Assembly: GCF_014199525.1 (NCBI RefSeq)
Contig: NZ_JACHNU010000002.1
Span: 726,147-790,146 of the forward strand
Length of the DNA: 64,000 bases
Direction: 5' to 3'
Source: Conexibacter arvalis
GTDB lineage: Bacteria > Actinomycetota > Thermoleophilia > Solirubrobacterales > Solirubrobacteraceae
Shown: piece by piece, positions 1-8,170 of the stretch
How positions within the stretch are numbered: position 1 is the first letter of the stretch
Layout: each line of letters begins with the position of its first letter
The notes under the pieces: generated by a model
Seen by the model: only the letters and a program-made list of their open reading frames with translations
What the model was told of the DNA's origin: nothing
Database searches by the model: none
Translations under genes and position numbers: made by a program

Positions 1-159
1 CGACTTGCCGGCGCCGTTCTTCCCGAGCACCGCCCGCACCTCGCCCGGCCGGACCGAGAAGCTGACGCGCTCGAGCGCGGTGACGCCGCCGTAGCGCTTG
101 GTGACGTCGCGGGTCGACGCGACCGGCGCCGCGTCGGTGGTGCTCGGGAGCGCGCTCAC
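1..159 (-). CDS. Sugar ABC transporter ATP-binding protein, N-terminal fragment (cut by window edge)
   Basis: The first 53 codons of an ABC ATPase are visible, starting at GTG (159). The reading contains a typical N-terminal strand (DVTKRYGGVTALERVSFSV) and a Walker A motif, GKNGAGKS, at the window edge. The start codon overlaps the stop of the upstream binding-protein gene as GTGA (156-159), so the two are probably translationally coupled. By analogy with Rbs/Xyl-type operons it should energise import of the sugar bound by the neighbour. The rest, probably a duplicated RbsA-like ATPase, lies outside the window, so its length cannot be judged. Confidence 0.88.
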   Translation of the reverse strand, partial: MSALPSTTDAAPVASTRDVTKRYGGVTALERVSFSVRPGEVRAVLGKNGAGKS

Positions 160-1193
160 GGCAGCCCGTTCGCGTGGACCTTCAGCCACTCCTCGACCTC
201 CGCCGGTCTGTCGGCGCGGAAGACGCGGATCGGCACGGGGACGATCTTGTCGGCCGGCTCTCTGCCGGAGGCGGCGTCGAGCACCAGTCTGTAGGCGGTC
301 TCGCCCATCGTGCGACCGGAGATGTCGACGTCGGCCTTGAGGATTCTGCCGTCGAGCAGCTCTCTCGCCAGCTCGGTCGTCATGTCGCTGCCGAAGACGA
401 CGACGTCGCCGACGCGCTTGGCCGCCTCGACGGCCTTGACGGCGCCGGCGGTGGCGCCGCCCGACTCGCCGAAGAAGGCGTCGATGTCGCGGTTGGCGTT
501 GAGCATGTTCTGGGCGACGGAGATCGCCTTGTCCTCGGTCGTGCCGGACTGGTTGGCGACGATCTCGGCGCCGGGGATCCGTCTGCCGAGCGCCTCCTCG
601 AAGCCCTGGCGGCGCAGCTTGCAGACCTCGAACTGCTCGCAGTTGACGACGCCGATCTTCGGCGCGTCGTTTCTCTCCTGCTCGAAGTAGTCGGCGGCGG
701 CCTCTCCGAGCATCGCGCCGAACTCGACCGGATCGCCGACGGCGTAGGCGAAGACGTGCTCCTCGAGCGCGTCTCTTCTGATGCAGGTGTTGTAACAGAT
801 GACCGGAATCCCGGATCTTGCGGCGAGGCGGATCGCGGGCACCGACGCGGTCTCCGAGACGGCCGACACGACGATCGCGTCGGGCTTCGACGACGCCAGC
901 GTCGAGATGAACGAGCTCTCGGCGGAGGCGTCGCCGCCGGCGTTGGACTGCGTCAGTCTCAGCTTGACGCCGTCGCGCTCGGCCGCCTGCTCGAAGCCGT
1001 ACTTGACGCCGCCGTAGAAGCCCTGCGAATCGAGGAACATCGCGCCGACGCGCAGCTCGTCGGGGGCTCCGCCCGACGTCGTGCCGGCGCTGCCGCCGTC
1101 GTCGCTGGACCCGCAGCCGGCGACGCCGGCCAGCAGCGCAACCGAGGCGATCGCGGCTGCCGTGCGCCGGATGCCGGGGGTTCCGATTCTCAT
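156..1193 (-). CDS. Sugar ABC transporter substrate-binding lipoprotein (RbsB/Peripla_BP_4 type)
   Basis: A 345-aa exported lipoprotein. The N-terminus is a signal peptide ending in a lipobox (VAGC, Cys about residue 27), followed by a Ser/Gly/Asp-rich spacer and a type I periplasmic-binding fold of about 290 residues. Alternating segments such as KPDAIVVSAVSETASVPAI and DVVVFGSDMTTELAREL are typical of ribose/galactose-binding relatives. It should present a sugar to the permease/ATPase encoded downstream. The ATG is preceded by a purine-rich AGGAGGAG about 9 nt away. Twelve of its 25 Arg codons are AGA, unlike the cytoplasmic genes nearby. The divergent GntR regulator at 1324 is the likely controller. 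The substrate cannot be read from sequence. Confidence 0.88.
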   Translation of the reverse strand: MRIGTPGIRRTAAAIASVALLAGVAGCGSSDDGGSAGTTSGGAPDELRVGAMFLDSQGFYGGVKYGFEQAAERDGVKLRLTQSNAGGDASAESSFISTLASSKPDAIVVSAVSETASVPAIRLAARSGIPVICYNTCIRRDALEEHVFAYAVGDPVEFGAMLGEAAADYFEQERNDAPKIGVVNCEQFEVCKLRRQGFEEALGRRIPGAEIVANQSGTTEDKAISVAQNMLNANRDIDAFFGESGGATAGAVKAVEAAKRVGDVVVFGSDMTTELARELLDGRILKADVDISGRTMGETAYRLVLDAASGREPADKIVPVPIRVFRADRPAEVEEWLKVHANGLP

Positions 1194-1275
1194 CCTCCTG
1201 CTCCTCCTCTTCGAAAGCCCGGCGGGGGCCGGGCATGACGTTGAACGGCGCGCACTCTGGCGAGTGGCGACCCCG

Positions 1276-1317
1276 ATGTCAAGATATTTTCATATTACAT
1301 CTCAAGTGGTACAGTGC
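1276..1317. promoter_or_regulatory. AT-rich divergent control region with promoter for the GntR gene
   Basis: An AT-rich island in the 130-bp gap between the divergent binding-protein and GntR genes. On the plus strand, TTTTCA, a 17-nt gap and TACAGT (about 1310-1315) form a promoter-like pair whose -10 lies 8 nt before the GntR ATG, implying a leaderless or nearly leaderless transcript. TTGACA and TTGAGA hexamers occur on the minus strand. The element GTGGTAC resembles a FadR-type half-site. Operator assignment is inference. Confidence 0.45.
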
Positions 1318-1323
1318 CGGGCC

Positions 1324-2091
1324 ATGGGAGCGAGCGCCCCTCCGGGGGAATCAGCGAGAGGGAACGGCGGCGCCGCCGCGACGCGCGCGACGACCGCCTA
1401 CGCGCTGCGCGGACTCCACGGCCAGGTCGTCGACGCGCTCGGCCACCGCATCGTCGCGGGGGAGCTGAGCGCCGGTCAGACCTTCGACCTCGTCGCGCTC
1501 GAGCGCGACCTCGACGTCAGCCGCACCGTGCTGCGCGAGGCGCTCAAGGTGCTGGCGGCCAAAGGGCTCGTCGACGCGCGCCCCAAGCGCGGCACCTTCG
1601 TGCGGCCGCGCGCCGACTGGAACCTCTTCGACCCCGACGTGCTGCGATGGGAGTTCGCGGCCGGGCCGTCGAGGCTGTTCGCCGCGCTCGCCGAGGTGCG
1701 CGGGATCGTCGAGCCGGCGACCGCCCGGCTTGCCGCCGACCGCCGCACCGACGCCGACCTGCGGGCGCTCGACGCCGCCTTCGAGACGATGGCGAGCGCC
1801 GACGACGCCGGCGACGCCCGCGCGGTCGTCGAGGCCGACATCGCATTCCACCGCTCGCTCGCGCACGCCAGCCACAACGAGCTGCTGCTGCCGATCCAGG
1901 AGGTCGTGCTCGTCGGCCTGCGCGCCCGCGACGTCGTCGTCCACGCGAGCCGCTCGCCGACGAGCCGCGGCCTGCGCCTCCACGCCGCCGTGATCGACGC
2001 GGTGCGGGCGCAGGACGCCGACCGCGCCGAGGCCGAGATGCGCGCGCTGCTCGCGATCGCCGTGCGCGACAGCGAGCGCGCGGCCGACTGA
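1324..2091 (+). CDS. FCD-domain GntR (FadR/DgoR-like) transcriptional regulator
   Basis: A 255-aa regulator with an N-terminal winged helix (about residues 25-95, including SRTVLREALKVLAAKGLV) and a C-terminal all-helical FCD ligand domain. The linker WNLFDPDVLRW is characteristic of the galactonate/gluconate-responsive DgoR branch, so a sugar-acid effector is likely. FCD metal-site positions are present (D in VVEADIAFHR, H in AFHRSLA and in LRLHAAVIDAV). I chose ATG 1324 because the reading frame further upstream is antisense to the divergent gene and the promoter-like -10 ends 8 nt before it. It probably controls the divergent sugar transporter and perhaps itself. Confidence 0.87.
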   Translation: MGASAPPGESARGNGGAAATRATTAYALRGLHGQVVDALGHRIVAGELSAGQTFDLVALERDLDVSRTVLREALKVLAAKGLVDARPKRGTFVRPRADWNLFDPDVLRWEFAAGPSRLFAALAEVRGIVEPATARLAADRRTDADLRALDAAFETMASADDAGDARAVVEADIAFHRSLAHASHNELLLPIQEVVLVGLRARDVVVHASRSPTSRGLRLHAAVIDAVRAQDADRAEAEMRALLAIAVRDSERAAD

Positions 2092-2141
2092 GCGGCCCGG
2101 CGCGCGTCAGCGGGCGCGGCCGACCGAGCCGACGGTCACGC

Positions 2142-3812
2142 TCAGCGATCCCAGCCGGAGACGACCGCGCGCAGGCCGGTCGCGCCGGTGGTGACGTTCG
2201 GGGCGCCGTCGGGGCAGGAGTTCGACGCCACGAACGTGCCGCCCGGCGCGCCAGCGGTGTAGACGGTGACGATCTTGCCGAAGGTCGCGGTGAACGCGAT
2301 CCGCAGCATCGCCGTGTCGCCCGCGCGCACCGGGATCGCGGCGAACGCGAAGGTCGTGTCGCCGGCGGCGGCCGCGGTCGCGGCGGCGCGCTGGTGGCCG
2401 TTGACGTGCAGCGTGGCGTGGGCGGTGACACGATCGTCGGGGTCGATCTGGACCAGGGCCCGGTCGATCGAGGCGACGCCGGCCGGCACGGCGAACGTCT
2501 GCGAGACGGTGCCGCCCGGCATCGACTCGGGCCGCCCGGGGTTGCCGCGGCAGATCGCGCGGCCGGCGTTGGCCGGCCCGTAGTTGTCGTACGGGTCGAC
2601 CCGCCGCGGCGGTCTCGGCGGCGTCACGGGCGGTGGCTCGGGAGCCGGCGGCTCGGGCGCGGCCGGTGGGGCGGGGTCGGCCGGCGGGGCGGGGGCGGGC
2701 GCGGGCGTCGCGGCGGGCGGCGGCGCGGCGGGGAAGTCGTCGAGCGGCCGCGCCTGCACCGTCGGCCGCTCGCGGCGCGGGAGCCTCGTGCCCTTGACGC
2801 GGACCTTGACCGTGACGCCGCGCCGCGGCCGTCTGACGACGACCGTCACGTAGGTGCCGCCGCGGACCTTGCGCACCGTCAGCTTGATCCGGCGCGGTCT
2901 CCCACGCCGCGCCTTGCGGCCGCGCAGGTCGGCGATCACGCGCCCGCGCCGGTCGCAGACGACGATCGAGGCGACGTCGATCGTGGCGCGGTCGCTGACC
3001 CAGCTGGTGACGAGCTCGATCGCCGCCCGGCCGCCGAACGAGAAGGTCAGCGGCCGGCTGCTGCGGCCCTGCCGTCTCAGCGCGACCGTCCGGCGCGTGG
3101 CGACGGTGGTGCAGTCGAGCAGCGCGTCGATCTCGTTGAAGACCGACTGCAGGCGGCTCGCCTGCAGCGCCGCGCCGTCGCGGCCGGTGCGGTCGAGCGG
3201 GAAGTAGGCGCCGCCGGTCTCGCGCGCGATCCGCTCGAGCGTCGCGGCGTCGGAGCCGGTGCGTGCCGGGCCGATCCCCAGCCCGACGACGTAGGTGCGC
3301 GGCCCGCCGACATGACCGTCGAGGTAGGCCCCGTCGTTGTGGCCGCCGTCGGTGAGGAAGATCCGCGCGTCGGCGGCCGGCTGCTGCTCGGCGGCGGCCG
3401 CGAACGCGGCGTCGTAGTCGGTCGATCCGCCGCTCCCCAGCCAGCCGTCGTCGTCGAGCGCGCCGAGCGCCGCCAGCATCGAGCCGCGCGCGCCGCCGAC
3501 CTGCGCCGGCGCGAACAGCGAGCCGGCGTCCTCGCCGAACTCGACCGCCCCGACCGTCCGCTGCTGGCCGGTCGGCTTGGTCAGCAGCAGCTCGGTCGCG
3601 CGGCGGCGCAGGCCGAGCGGGTCGCTGCGCGCCATCGAGCCGGAGTCGTCGACGATCACCGCGACGTCGCCGGCCGCGACGCAGCCGACCGGGACCGCGG
3701 CCGCGCTCGCCGCCCCGCCGCCGGCGAGCGGCAGCGCCGCCGCCAGCAGGATGCCGACGAGCGCGCCGCGGAGGCGCCGTCCCCTGACGCTATGTCCCGG
3801 CACGCGGTCCAT
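2142..3812 (-). CDS. Secreted von Willebrand factor A domain protein
   Basis: A 556-aa protein with a signal peptide (GALVGILLAAALPLAGGGAASA). A VWA domain (about residues 45-235) has the MIDAS motif DDSGSM and a downstream acidic loop near TDGGHNDG. Next comes a basic beta-rich stretch, a Pro/Ala-rich linker (about 350-400) and a C-terminal globular domain of about 150 residues with Cys pairs and a beta-sandwich look. It is probably a surface adhesion or metal-dependent ligand-binding protein. No LPXTG or C-terminal membrane anchor is visible. It is convergent with the GntR gene, and no strong terminator was found in the 50-bp gap. Confidence 0.83.
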   Translation of the reverse strand: MDRVPGHSVRGRRLRGALVGILLAAALPLAGGGAASAAAVPVGCVAAGDVAVIVDDSGSMARSDPLGLRRRATELLLTKPTGQQRTVGAVEFGEDAGSLFAPAQVGGARGSMLAALGALDDDGWLGSGGSTDYDAAFAAAAEQQPAADARIFLTDGGHNDGAYLDGHVGGPRTYVVGLGIGPARTGSDAATLERIARETGGAYFPLDRTGRDGAALQASRLQSVFNEIDALLDCTTVATRRTVALRRQGRSSRPLTFSFGGRAAIELVTSWVSDRATIDVASIVVCDRRGRVIADLRGRKARRGRPRRIKLTVRKVRGGTYVTVVVRRPRRGVTVKVRVKGTRLPRRERPTVQARPLDDFPAAPPPAATPAPAPAPPADPAPPAAPEPPAPEPPPVTPPRPPRRVDPYDNYGPANAGRAICRGNPGRPESMPGGTVSQTFAVPAGVASIDRALVQIDPDDRVTAHATLHVNGHQRAAATAAAAGDTTFAFAAIPVRAGDTAMLRIAFTATFGKIVTVYTAGAPGGTFVASNSCPDGAPNVTTGATGLRAVVSGWDR

Positions 3813-3824
3813 CGCGAAGCGGGC

Positions 3825-3852
3825 ACCTTACCGCAGAGAACCGGTCTTTCGA
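3825..3852 (-). promoter_or_regulatory. Candidate promoter of the VWA gene
   Basis: On the minus strand TCGAAA (3847-3852), a 16-nt gap and TAAGGT (3825-3830) precede the ATG at 3812 by 12 nt, so the leader would be only about 5-7 nt. Read by eye only. Confidence 0.35.
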
Positions 3853-3948
3853 CGCACCTCGCCGGGGATCGATGCGCCCGCGCCGACGGCGCGACCGTGC
3901 GGACAGCGCGCAACGCGCGCCGGGGAGCGCGCGGCGAGGGCGGCGGCG

Positions 3949-3976
3949 CGAGCCCGCGCCGTGCGGCGCGGGCTCG
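3949..3976 (-). terminator. GC-rich hairpin downstream of the TolB-like gene
   Basis: A perfect 12-bp inverted repeat (CGAGCCCGCGCC / GGCGCGGGCTCG) with a 4-nt loop lies just past the stop codon of the gene ending at 3994. No T-run follows, which is common for actinobacterial terminators. Confidence 0.6.
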
Positions 3977-3993
3977 GATCGTCGCCCCCCGCC

Positions 3994-5355
3994 TCAGCGC
4001 ACCACGCGCACGCGCTGCGTGAAGCTGCGCGCTCTGGCGCCCTGGGGCGTCACGACGGTGCGGACCGTCAGCGTCGCTCTGCGCAGCTTCGCGAGCCGCG
4101 CGCGGAGCTTCGCGCCGGCGCGCACCGTCACGGCGACGTCGCCGGCCTTGCGCGCCTTCTTGGAGGCGCTGCCGAGCCGCGCGCCGCGGCCGAGCTTCAG
4201 CGTGCGGGCGGTCGCCTTGTCGGTCGTCACCGTCACCTTGACCGTGCAGCGCGCGGCGCAGCGGTAGCGGACCGTCAGGCCGCGCTTGGCGAGCGCCGCG
4301 GCCTTCGCCTTCGCGGCGAGGCGCGGCTTGACCGCGCTCGGCCCTCCTCTTCTCTGCGGCGGTCCCGGCTGGTCGGGCGGGCCGGGCTGGTCGGGCGGGC
4401 CGGGCCGGTCGGGCGGCGGCGGCTCCTCGCGCGGCCCGGGGTTGACGTCGGCCGGACCCCAGTCGGGCTGGCTGCCGCCGGCGATCGTCAGCCGCGGCTG
4501 GGCGCCCTCGCACGTGCCCGCCTGCCCCATCGTCCAGATGCCGTCGGGCGCGCCCCACGCGAGCGCGTTGCCGTCCGTCCCCCAGCTCGGCCCCGACAGC
4601 CCGTCGAGCTCGCCGATCGAGCAGATCGCGGTCGTGCCGATTCTCGACGGCCAGCCGGCGAGCACGTCGCCGACGGTGTCGTACGTGACGATCGTTCTGT
4701 TGGCGCCGTGGCCGCGGACCGCCACGACCCGCGTCCCCTGCCGGTTGACCTCCGGATCGCTGAGGTCGGTCTCGAGGTCGGTCAGCCAGTTTCTCTCGAC
4801 CTCCTGGCCCTGGTCGTGGATGTTGACGTGCCACAGGTAGCCGCCGGAGGTCAGCAGCCGCGTGTTCGTCACCCACGAGGGGAAGGCGTTGTAGAGGTTG
4901 CCGGGCAGTCTGTTGCCCGCGGCGTCGACGAAGCCGGTCGCGGGGCGCGTCATGTCGGCGCCGCCGCCCTCGGCCTCGAACGAGACGAAGGTGTAGGCGA
5001 TGCGGCTCCCGTCCGGCGAGATCGCGACCTGGATCGGCTTGCCGTCGATCGCGTGCGAGTAGCTGTTGCGCAGCGTCGGCGGGTCGATCTCGCGGATCAC
5101 CGAGCCGTTCTGGCGCAGCAGCAGGATGCTGTTGCCGCGCGAGGCGGCGATCGTGCCGTCGTCGGCCTGCGAGACCGCGATGTACGGCAGGCCGGCGTTG
5201 CCGTCGCGGGTCACCTGGTACTCGCCCGAGCCGTCGGGGTTGGCGATCCAGACGTCGTTGCTCTTGAGGTAGGCGATCGAGTCGGCCGCGGCGGGCGCGC
5301 TCAGCGCCAGCCCGCCGGCGAGCGCGGCCGCTCCCGCCATCAGTGTGCGTCGCAT
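3994..5355 (-). CDS. Secreted TolB-like beta-propeller protein with Arg/Lys-rich C-terminal beta domain
   Basis: About 453 aa from ATG 5355. A signal peptide (MRRTLMAGAAALAGGLALSA, cleavage near AAA-DS) is followed by WD40/TolB-like repeats with motifs such as IAISPDGSRIAY-type strands (here VAISPDGSRIAYTF) and PDWGPADV, to about residue 320. A Pro/Gly/Asp linker with PGPPDQ repeats and a basic beta domain (about 350-453, containing RYRCAARCTVKVTVTTD) complete the protein. I prefer ATG 5355 over the upstream GTG at 5388 because it places the signal peptide at the N-terminus. The role is unknown: the fold suggests binding of a partner at the surface. The C-terminal domain resembles those of the surface proteins at 29-32 kb. 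Confidence 0.8.
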   Translation of the reverse strand: MRRTLMAGAAALAGGLALSAPAAADSIAYLKSNDVWIANPDGSGEYQVTRDGNAGLPYIAVSQADDGTIAASRGNSILLLRQNGSVIREIDPPTLRNSYSHAIDGKPIQVAISPDGSRIAYTFVSFEAEGGGADMTRPATGFVDAAGNRLPGNLYNAFPSWVTNTRLLTSGGYLWHVNIHDQGQEVERNWLTDLETDLSDPEVNRQGTRVVAVRGHGANRTIVTYDTVGDVLAGWPSRIGTTAICSIGELDGLSGPSWGTDGNALAWGAPDGIWTMGQAGTCEGAQPRLTIAGGSQPDWGPADVNPGPREEPPPPDRPGPPDQPGPPDQPGPPQRRGGPSAVKPRLAAKAKAAALAKRGLTVRYRCAARCTVKVTVTTDKATARTLKLGRGARLGSASKKARKAGDVAVTVRAGAKLRARLAKLRRATLTVRTVVTPQGARARSFTQRVRVVR

Positions 5356-5427
5356 CGCCCCAGCGTGGAGGAGGCCGGCGCGCGCCACATCGTGCGTTCG
5401 GCGCGGCCGGCTCTGCCGAACGTCGGA

Positions 5428-5452
5428 CGCGGGCGCCGCGGCGGCGCCCGCG
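5428..5452 (-). terminator. Hairpin downstream of the SDR gene
   Basis: Arms CGCGGGCGCC and GGCGCCCGCG (10 bp, perfect) with a 5-nt loop lie between the SDR stop at 5495 and the next gene on the same strand. Confidence 0.5.
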
Positions 5453-5494
5453 CGCTGGCGCGGCGGCGGGCTTCTGCCGCGGTGAGGCGCGCCG

Positions 5495-6265
5495 TCAGCC
5501 GGCCGTGAGCCCGCCGTCGATCACGAGCTCGGAGCCGGTGACGAAGGCGGCCGCGTCGGAGGCGAGGTAGAGCGCCGCCTCGGCGATCTCGTCGGGGCGG
5601 CCGAGCCGGCCGGCCGGCTGGCGCGCGACGAGCGCGGCGCGCGCGCCGGCCGGGTCGTCGGCGGCGTCGAGCAGCCGCCCGACCCACGGGGAGTCGACCG
5701 TCCCCGGACAGATGCAGTTGCAGCGGACGCCGGTGTCGGCGTATTGCACCGCGATCTGCTTGGTCAGCGCGATCACCGCGCCCTTGCTCGCGCAGTACGC
5801 GGCGCGGTCGCGCAGGCCGACCATGCCGGCGACCGAGGCGGTGTTGACGATCGCGCCCCGTCTCGCCGCGAGCATGTGCGGCAGCGCCGCCTTGACGCCG
5901 TGGAAGACGCCGGTGACGTTGACGGCGAAGACCCGCTCCCACTCCTCGAACGTGCAGCCGAGCACGTCCGTGGTCGAGCCGAGACCGGCGTTGTTGCAGA
6001 GCACGTCGAGGCGGCCGTGGCGCGCGACCGCGCCGGCGACGGCGGCCTCGACCGCCGCCCCGTCGGTCACGTCGAGCGCGACGCCCTCCGCGCCCTCCGG
6101 CACCCCGGACGGGTCGAGGTCGGCGCCGACGACGCGCGCCCCCTCCGCGACGAACCGCCGCGCCATCTCGCGGCCGATCCCCGAGCCGGCGCCGGTCACG
6201 AGCACGACGCGGTCGGCGAAGCGGGGCGCCGCCGGTGCGGCGGCTGGTGCGGATGCTGCGGTCAT
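5495..6265 (-). CDS. SDR-family NAD(P)-dependent dehydrogenase
   Basis: A 256-aa classical short-chain dehydrogenase. It has the TGAGSGIG cofactor motif (about residue 24), an acidic residue after beta2 (GADLDPSG) suggesting NAD preference, NNAG, and the catalytic Tyr-Lys pair YCASK. The C-terminal TGSELVIDGG is typical. Sequence style (CNCICPGTVDSPW) resembles dehydrogenases of sugar-acid pathways such as the 2-keto-3-deoxy-L-fuconate or fucose dehydrogenase groups. It lies 40 bp downstream of the IclR gene on the same strand, so the two are probably co-transcribed. The substrate is inferred from context: an aldose, lactone precursor or deoxy keto acid. Confidence 0.85.
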   Translation of the reverse strand: MTAASAPAAAPAAPRFADRVVLVTGAGSGIGREMARRFVAEGARVVGADLDPSGVPEGAEGVALDVTDGAAVEAAVAGAVARHGRLDVLCNNAGLGSTTDVLGCTFEEWERVFAVNVTGVFHGVKAALPHMLAARRGAIVNTASVAGMVGLRDRAAYCASKGAVIALTKQIAVQYADTGVRCNCICPGTVDSPWVGRLLDAADDPAGARAALVARQPAGRLGRPDEIAEAALYLASDAAAFVTGSELVIDGGLTAG

Positions 6266-6305
6266 CTCTCGTCCTCTCTCGGTCGATCTGCCGGCGGGCC
6301 GGCGC

Positions 6306-7136
6306 TCAGGCGCCCCCGATCGCGCGCGACACCGCCGCGGCGGCCTCGCGCACGAGCGGCGCGACCCGCTCGGCCTCCTGCTCGGTGATGCGGGTCTCGG
6401 GGCCGGAGACCGACAGCGCGGCGACCGGTCTGCCGGCGTGGTCGACGATCGCCGCGCCGACGCAGCGGACGCCCGGCTCGTTCTCGACGTCGTCGACGGC
6501 GACGCCGCGCTCGCGCGTCCGTGCGAGGAGCGCCCGCAGCGCCTCCGGGTCGGTCGTCGTGCGGACGGTGCGCGGCTCGACGCCGGCGGCGAGCACCGCC
6601 TCGACGGTGGCGGCGTCGGAGCGCGACAGGATCGCGCGGCCGAGCGCGGTGGTGAGCGCGGGCTGCGTCGCGCCGACGCGCGACTGCATCCGCACCGCGT
6701 GGCGGCTGTCGACCTTCTCGATGTAGACGACCTCGGCGCCGGCCCGCCCGCCGATCCCGGCGAGCACGCCGAGATGGCAGGTCTCGCCGGTCGTCTGCGC
6801 CAGCTCGCGCATCACCGGCAGCGCCTCGCGGCGCAGGTCGACGCCGTCGAGGAAGCCGCCGCCGAGCGCGAGGCAGTGCGGACCGAGCGCATAGCTCCCG
6901 TCGTCGTGCAGGCGGGCGAGCCGCGCGTCGAGCAGGCTCGCGAGCAGCCGGTGGGCGGTCGGCTTCGAGAGGCCGGTCGCACGGGCGAGGTCGGCGAGCG
7001 TCGCGCCGCCCGGCCGCGCGAGCAGCTCGTCGAGCAGCGCGATCCCCTTCACGAGCGCCTTCGCCTCGCCGGTGCGCCGGGTGTCGGTGGTGTCGGTGGT
7101 CGCCATCGGGGGAGCAGCGGCGTTTTGGGGGTGCAT
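6306..7136 (-). CDS. IclR-family transcriptional regulator
   Basis: A 276-aa regulator with a helix-turn-helix (about residues 38-85, TLADLARATGLSKPTAHRLL) and an IclR GAF-like effector domain (VEKVDSRHAVRMQSRVG, then VAALSVSGPETRI near the C-terminus). It is divergent from the KDG kinase gene, and members of this family commonly control keto-deoxy-sugar and aromatic catabolism. The start is uncertain: ATG 7136 sits in the loop of a perfect palindrome, and an in-frame ATG at 7106 (MATTDTTDT) is an alternative. It most likely regulates kdgK-eda and the SDR downstream. Confidence 0.86.
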   Translation of the reverse strand: MHPQNAAAPPMATTDTTDTRRTGEAKALVKGIALLDELLARPGGATLADLARATGLSKPTAHRLLASLLDARLARLHDDGSYALGPHCLALGGGFLDGVDLRREALPVMRELAQTTGETCHLGVLAGIGGRAGAEVVYIEKVDSRHAVRMQSRVGATQPALTTALGRAILSRSDAATVEAVLAAGVEPRTVRTTTDPEALRALLARTRERGVAVDDVENEPGVRCVGAAIVDHAGRPVAALSVSGPETRITEQEAERVAPLVREAAAAVSRAIGGA

Positions 7137-7152
7137 ATCACCCCCAAAACGC
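7120..7152. promoter_or_regulatory. Perfect 14-bp palindrome between IclR and KDG kinase genes
   Basis: Arms GCGTTTTGGGGGTG and CACCCCCAAAACGC flank a 5-nt CATAT loop. It sits over the start of the IclR gene, in the divergent promoter region. IclR proteins bind palindromes, so autoregulation is plausible. As RNA it would also form a strong hairpin at the 5' end of the iclR transcript. Confidence 0.6.
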
Positions 7153-7184
7153 CATTCCTCGGCGCAGCAGCGCGCCGAGCACAG

Positions 7185-7205
7185 TTTGGAACGGTGTTCT
7201 AAAGT
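7185..7205 (+). promoter_or_regulatory. kdgK promoter with embedded inverted repeat
   Basis: TTTGGAAC-GGT-GTTCTAAA (7185-7203) is an 8-bp inverted repeat with one mismatch, of the GGAAC/GTTC kind expected for IclR-type operators. TAAAGT (7200-7205) resembles a -10 element and lies 8 nt before the kdgK ATG, predicting a leaderless transcript and repression by overlap. Protein binding is inference. Confidence 0.5.
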
Positions 7206-7213
7206 ACCGGACC

Positions 7214-8170
7214 ATGACCGCCGACACCACCCCGGGGCTCGTCACCGTCGGCGAGAGCCTCGCGCTGCTGACGACGCGCGAGCCCGGCCGCCTGCGCCAT
7301 GCCCACGAGCTGCTGCTGAGCGTCGGCGGCGCCGAGTCGAACACCGCGATCGGCGTCCGCCGCCTCGGTGCGCCGGCGACCTGGATCGGGCGCCTCGGCG
7401 ACGACGAGCTGGGCGAGCTGATCGCCCGCACGCTGCGGGCCGAGCAGGTCGCCGTCGCCGCGACCGCCGATCCGCAGGCGCCGACCAGCCTGATGCTGAA
7501 GGAGCGCGCGAGCGCCGCCGGGGCGCAGGTCTCCTACTACCGCGCGACCGGCCCCGGCGCGCGGCTGCGGCCGGACGACCTCGACGCGGCGGCGATCGCG
7601 GAGGCCGGCGTCCTCCACCTCACCGGCATCACGCCGGCGCTGTCGCCGTCGGCGCGCGCGACCGTCGAGGCGGCGATCGAGCTGGCGCGCGACGCCGGCG
7701 TCGCCGTCTCCTTCGACGTCAACCTGCGCACGAAGCTGTGGAGCCCGGCCGACGCGGCGCCGGTCCTGCTCGAGCTGGCCGCCCGCGCCGACCATCTCTT
7801 CGTCGGCGCCGACGAGGCGGCTGCGCTCGGCTGGCCCGGCGACCCGAGCGCGCTCGGCGCCTGGCTGCTGGCGCGCGGGCCGCGTATCGTCGTCGTCAAG
7901 CTCGGCGCCGACGGCGCGCTGGCGGTGACCGCCGACGGCGAGCTGCCGGTCCCGCCGGTGCCGGTCGAGGCGGTCGACCCGGTCGGCGCCGGCGACGCCT
8001 TCGCGGCCGGCTACCTCGCCGAGCTGCTCGCCGGCCGCCCGCTGCCCGAGCGGCTCGCGACCGCCGCCGCCTGCGGCGCCTTCGCCTGCACCGGGCGGGG
8101 CGACTGGGAGGCCTTTCCCACCCGCGCCGAGCTGGCACGGCTCGGCCGACCTGAGGAGGTCGTGCGATGA
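7214..8170 (+). CDS. kdgK: 2-keto-3-deoxygluconate kinase (PfkB family)
   Basis: A 318-aa ribokinase-fold sugar kinase. The N-terminal GESLALLT, the SVGGAESNTAIGVRRLG substrate/Gly region and the C-terminal PfkB signature DPVGAGDAFAAGY (catalytic Asp in GAGD) are all present. SFDVNLRTKLW matches the KDG-kinase subgroup. It should phosphorylate 2-keto-3-deoxygluconate or a stereoisomer with ATP in the cytoplasm. Its stop overlaps the start of the next gene as ATGA, and that gene encodes the matching KDPG-type aldolase, which strongly supports the assignment. No Shine-Dalgarno is evident, consistent with leaderless expression. Confidence 0.9.
   Translation: MTADTTPGLVTVGESLALLTTREPGRLRHAHELLLSVGGAESNTAIGVRRLGAPATWIGRLGDDELGELIARTLRAEQVAVAATADPQAPTSLMLKERASAAGAQVSYYRATGPGARLRPDDLDAAAIAEAGVLHLTGITPALSPSARATVEAAIELARDAGVAVSFDVNLRTKLWSPADAAPVLLELAARADHLFVGADEAAALGWPGDPSALGAWLLARGPRIVVVKLGADGALAVTADGELPVPPVPVEAVDPVGAGDAFAAGYLAELLAGRPLPERLATAAACGAFACTGRGDWEAFPTRAELARLGRPEEVVR

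Noticed and set aside
1081-1323. N-terminal extension of the GntR regulator
   Set aside because: This part is antisense to the lipoprotein gene and crosses the divergent promoter. The conserved protein begins after ATG 1324.
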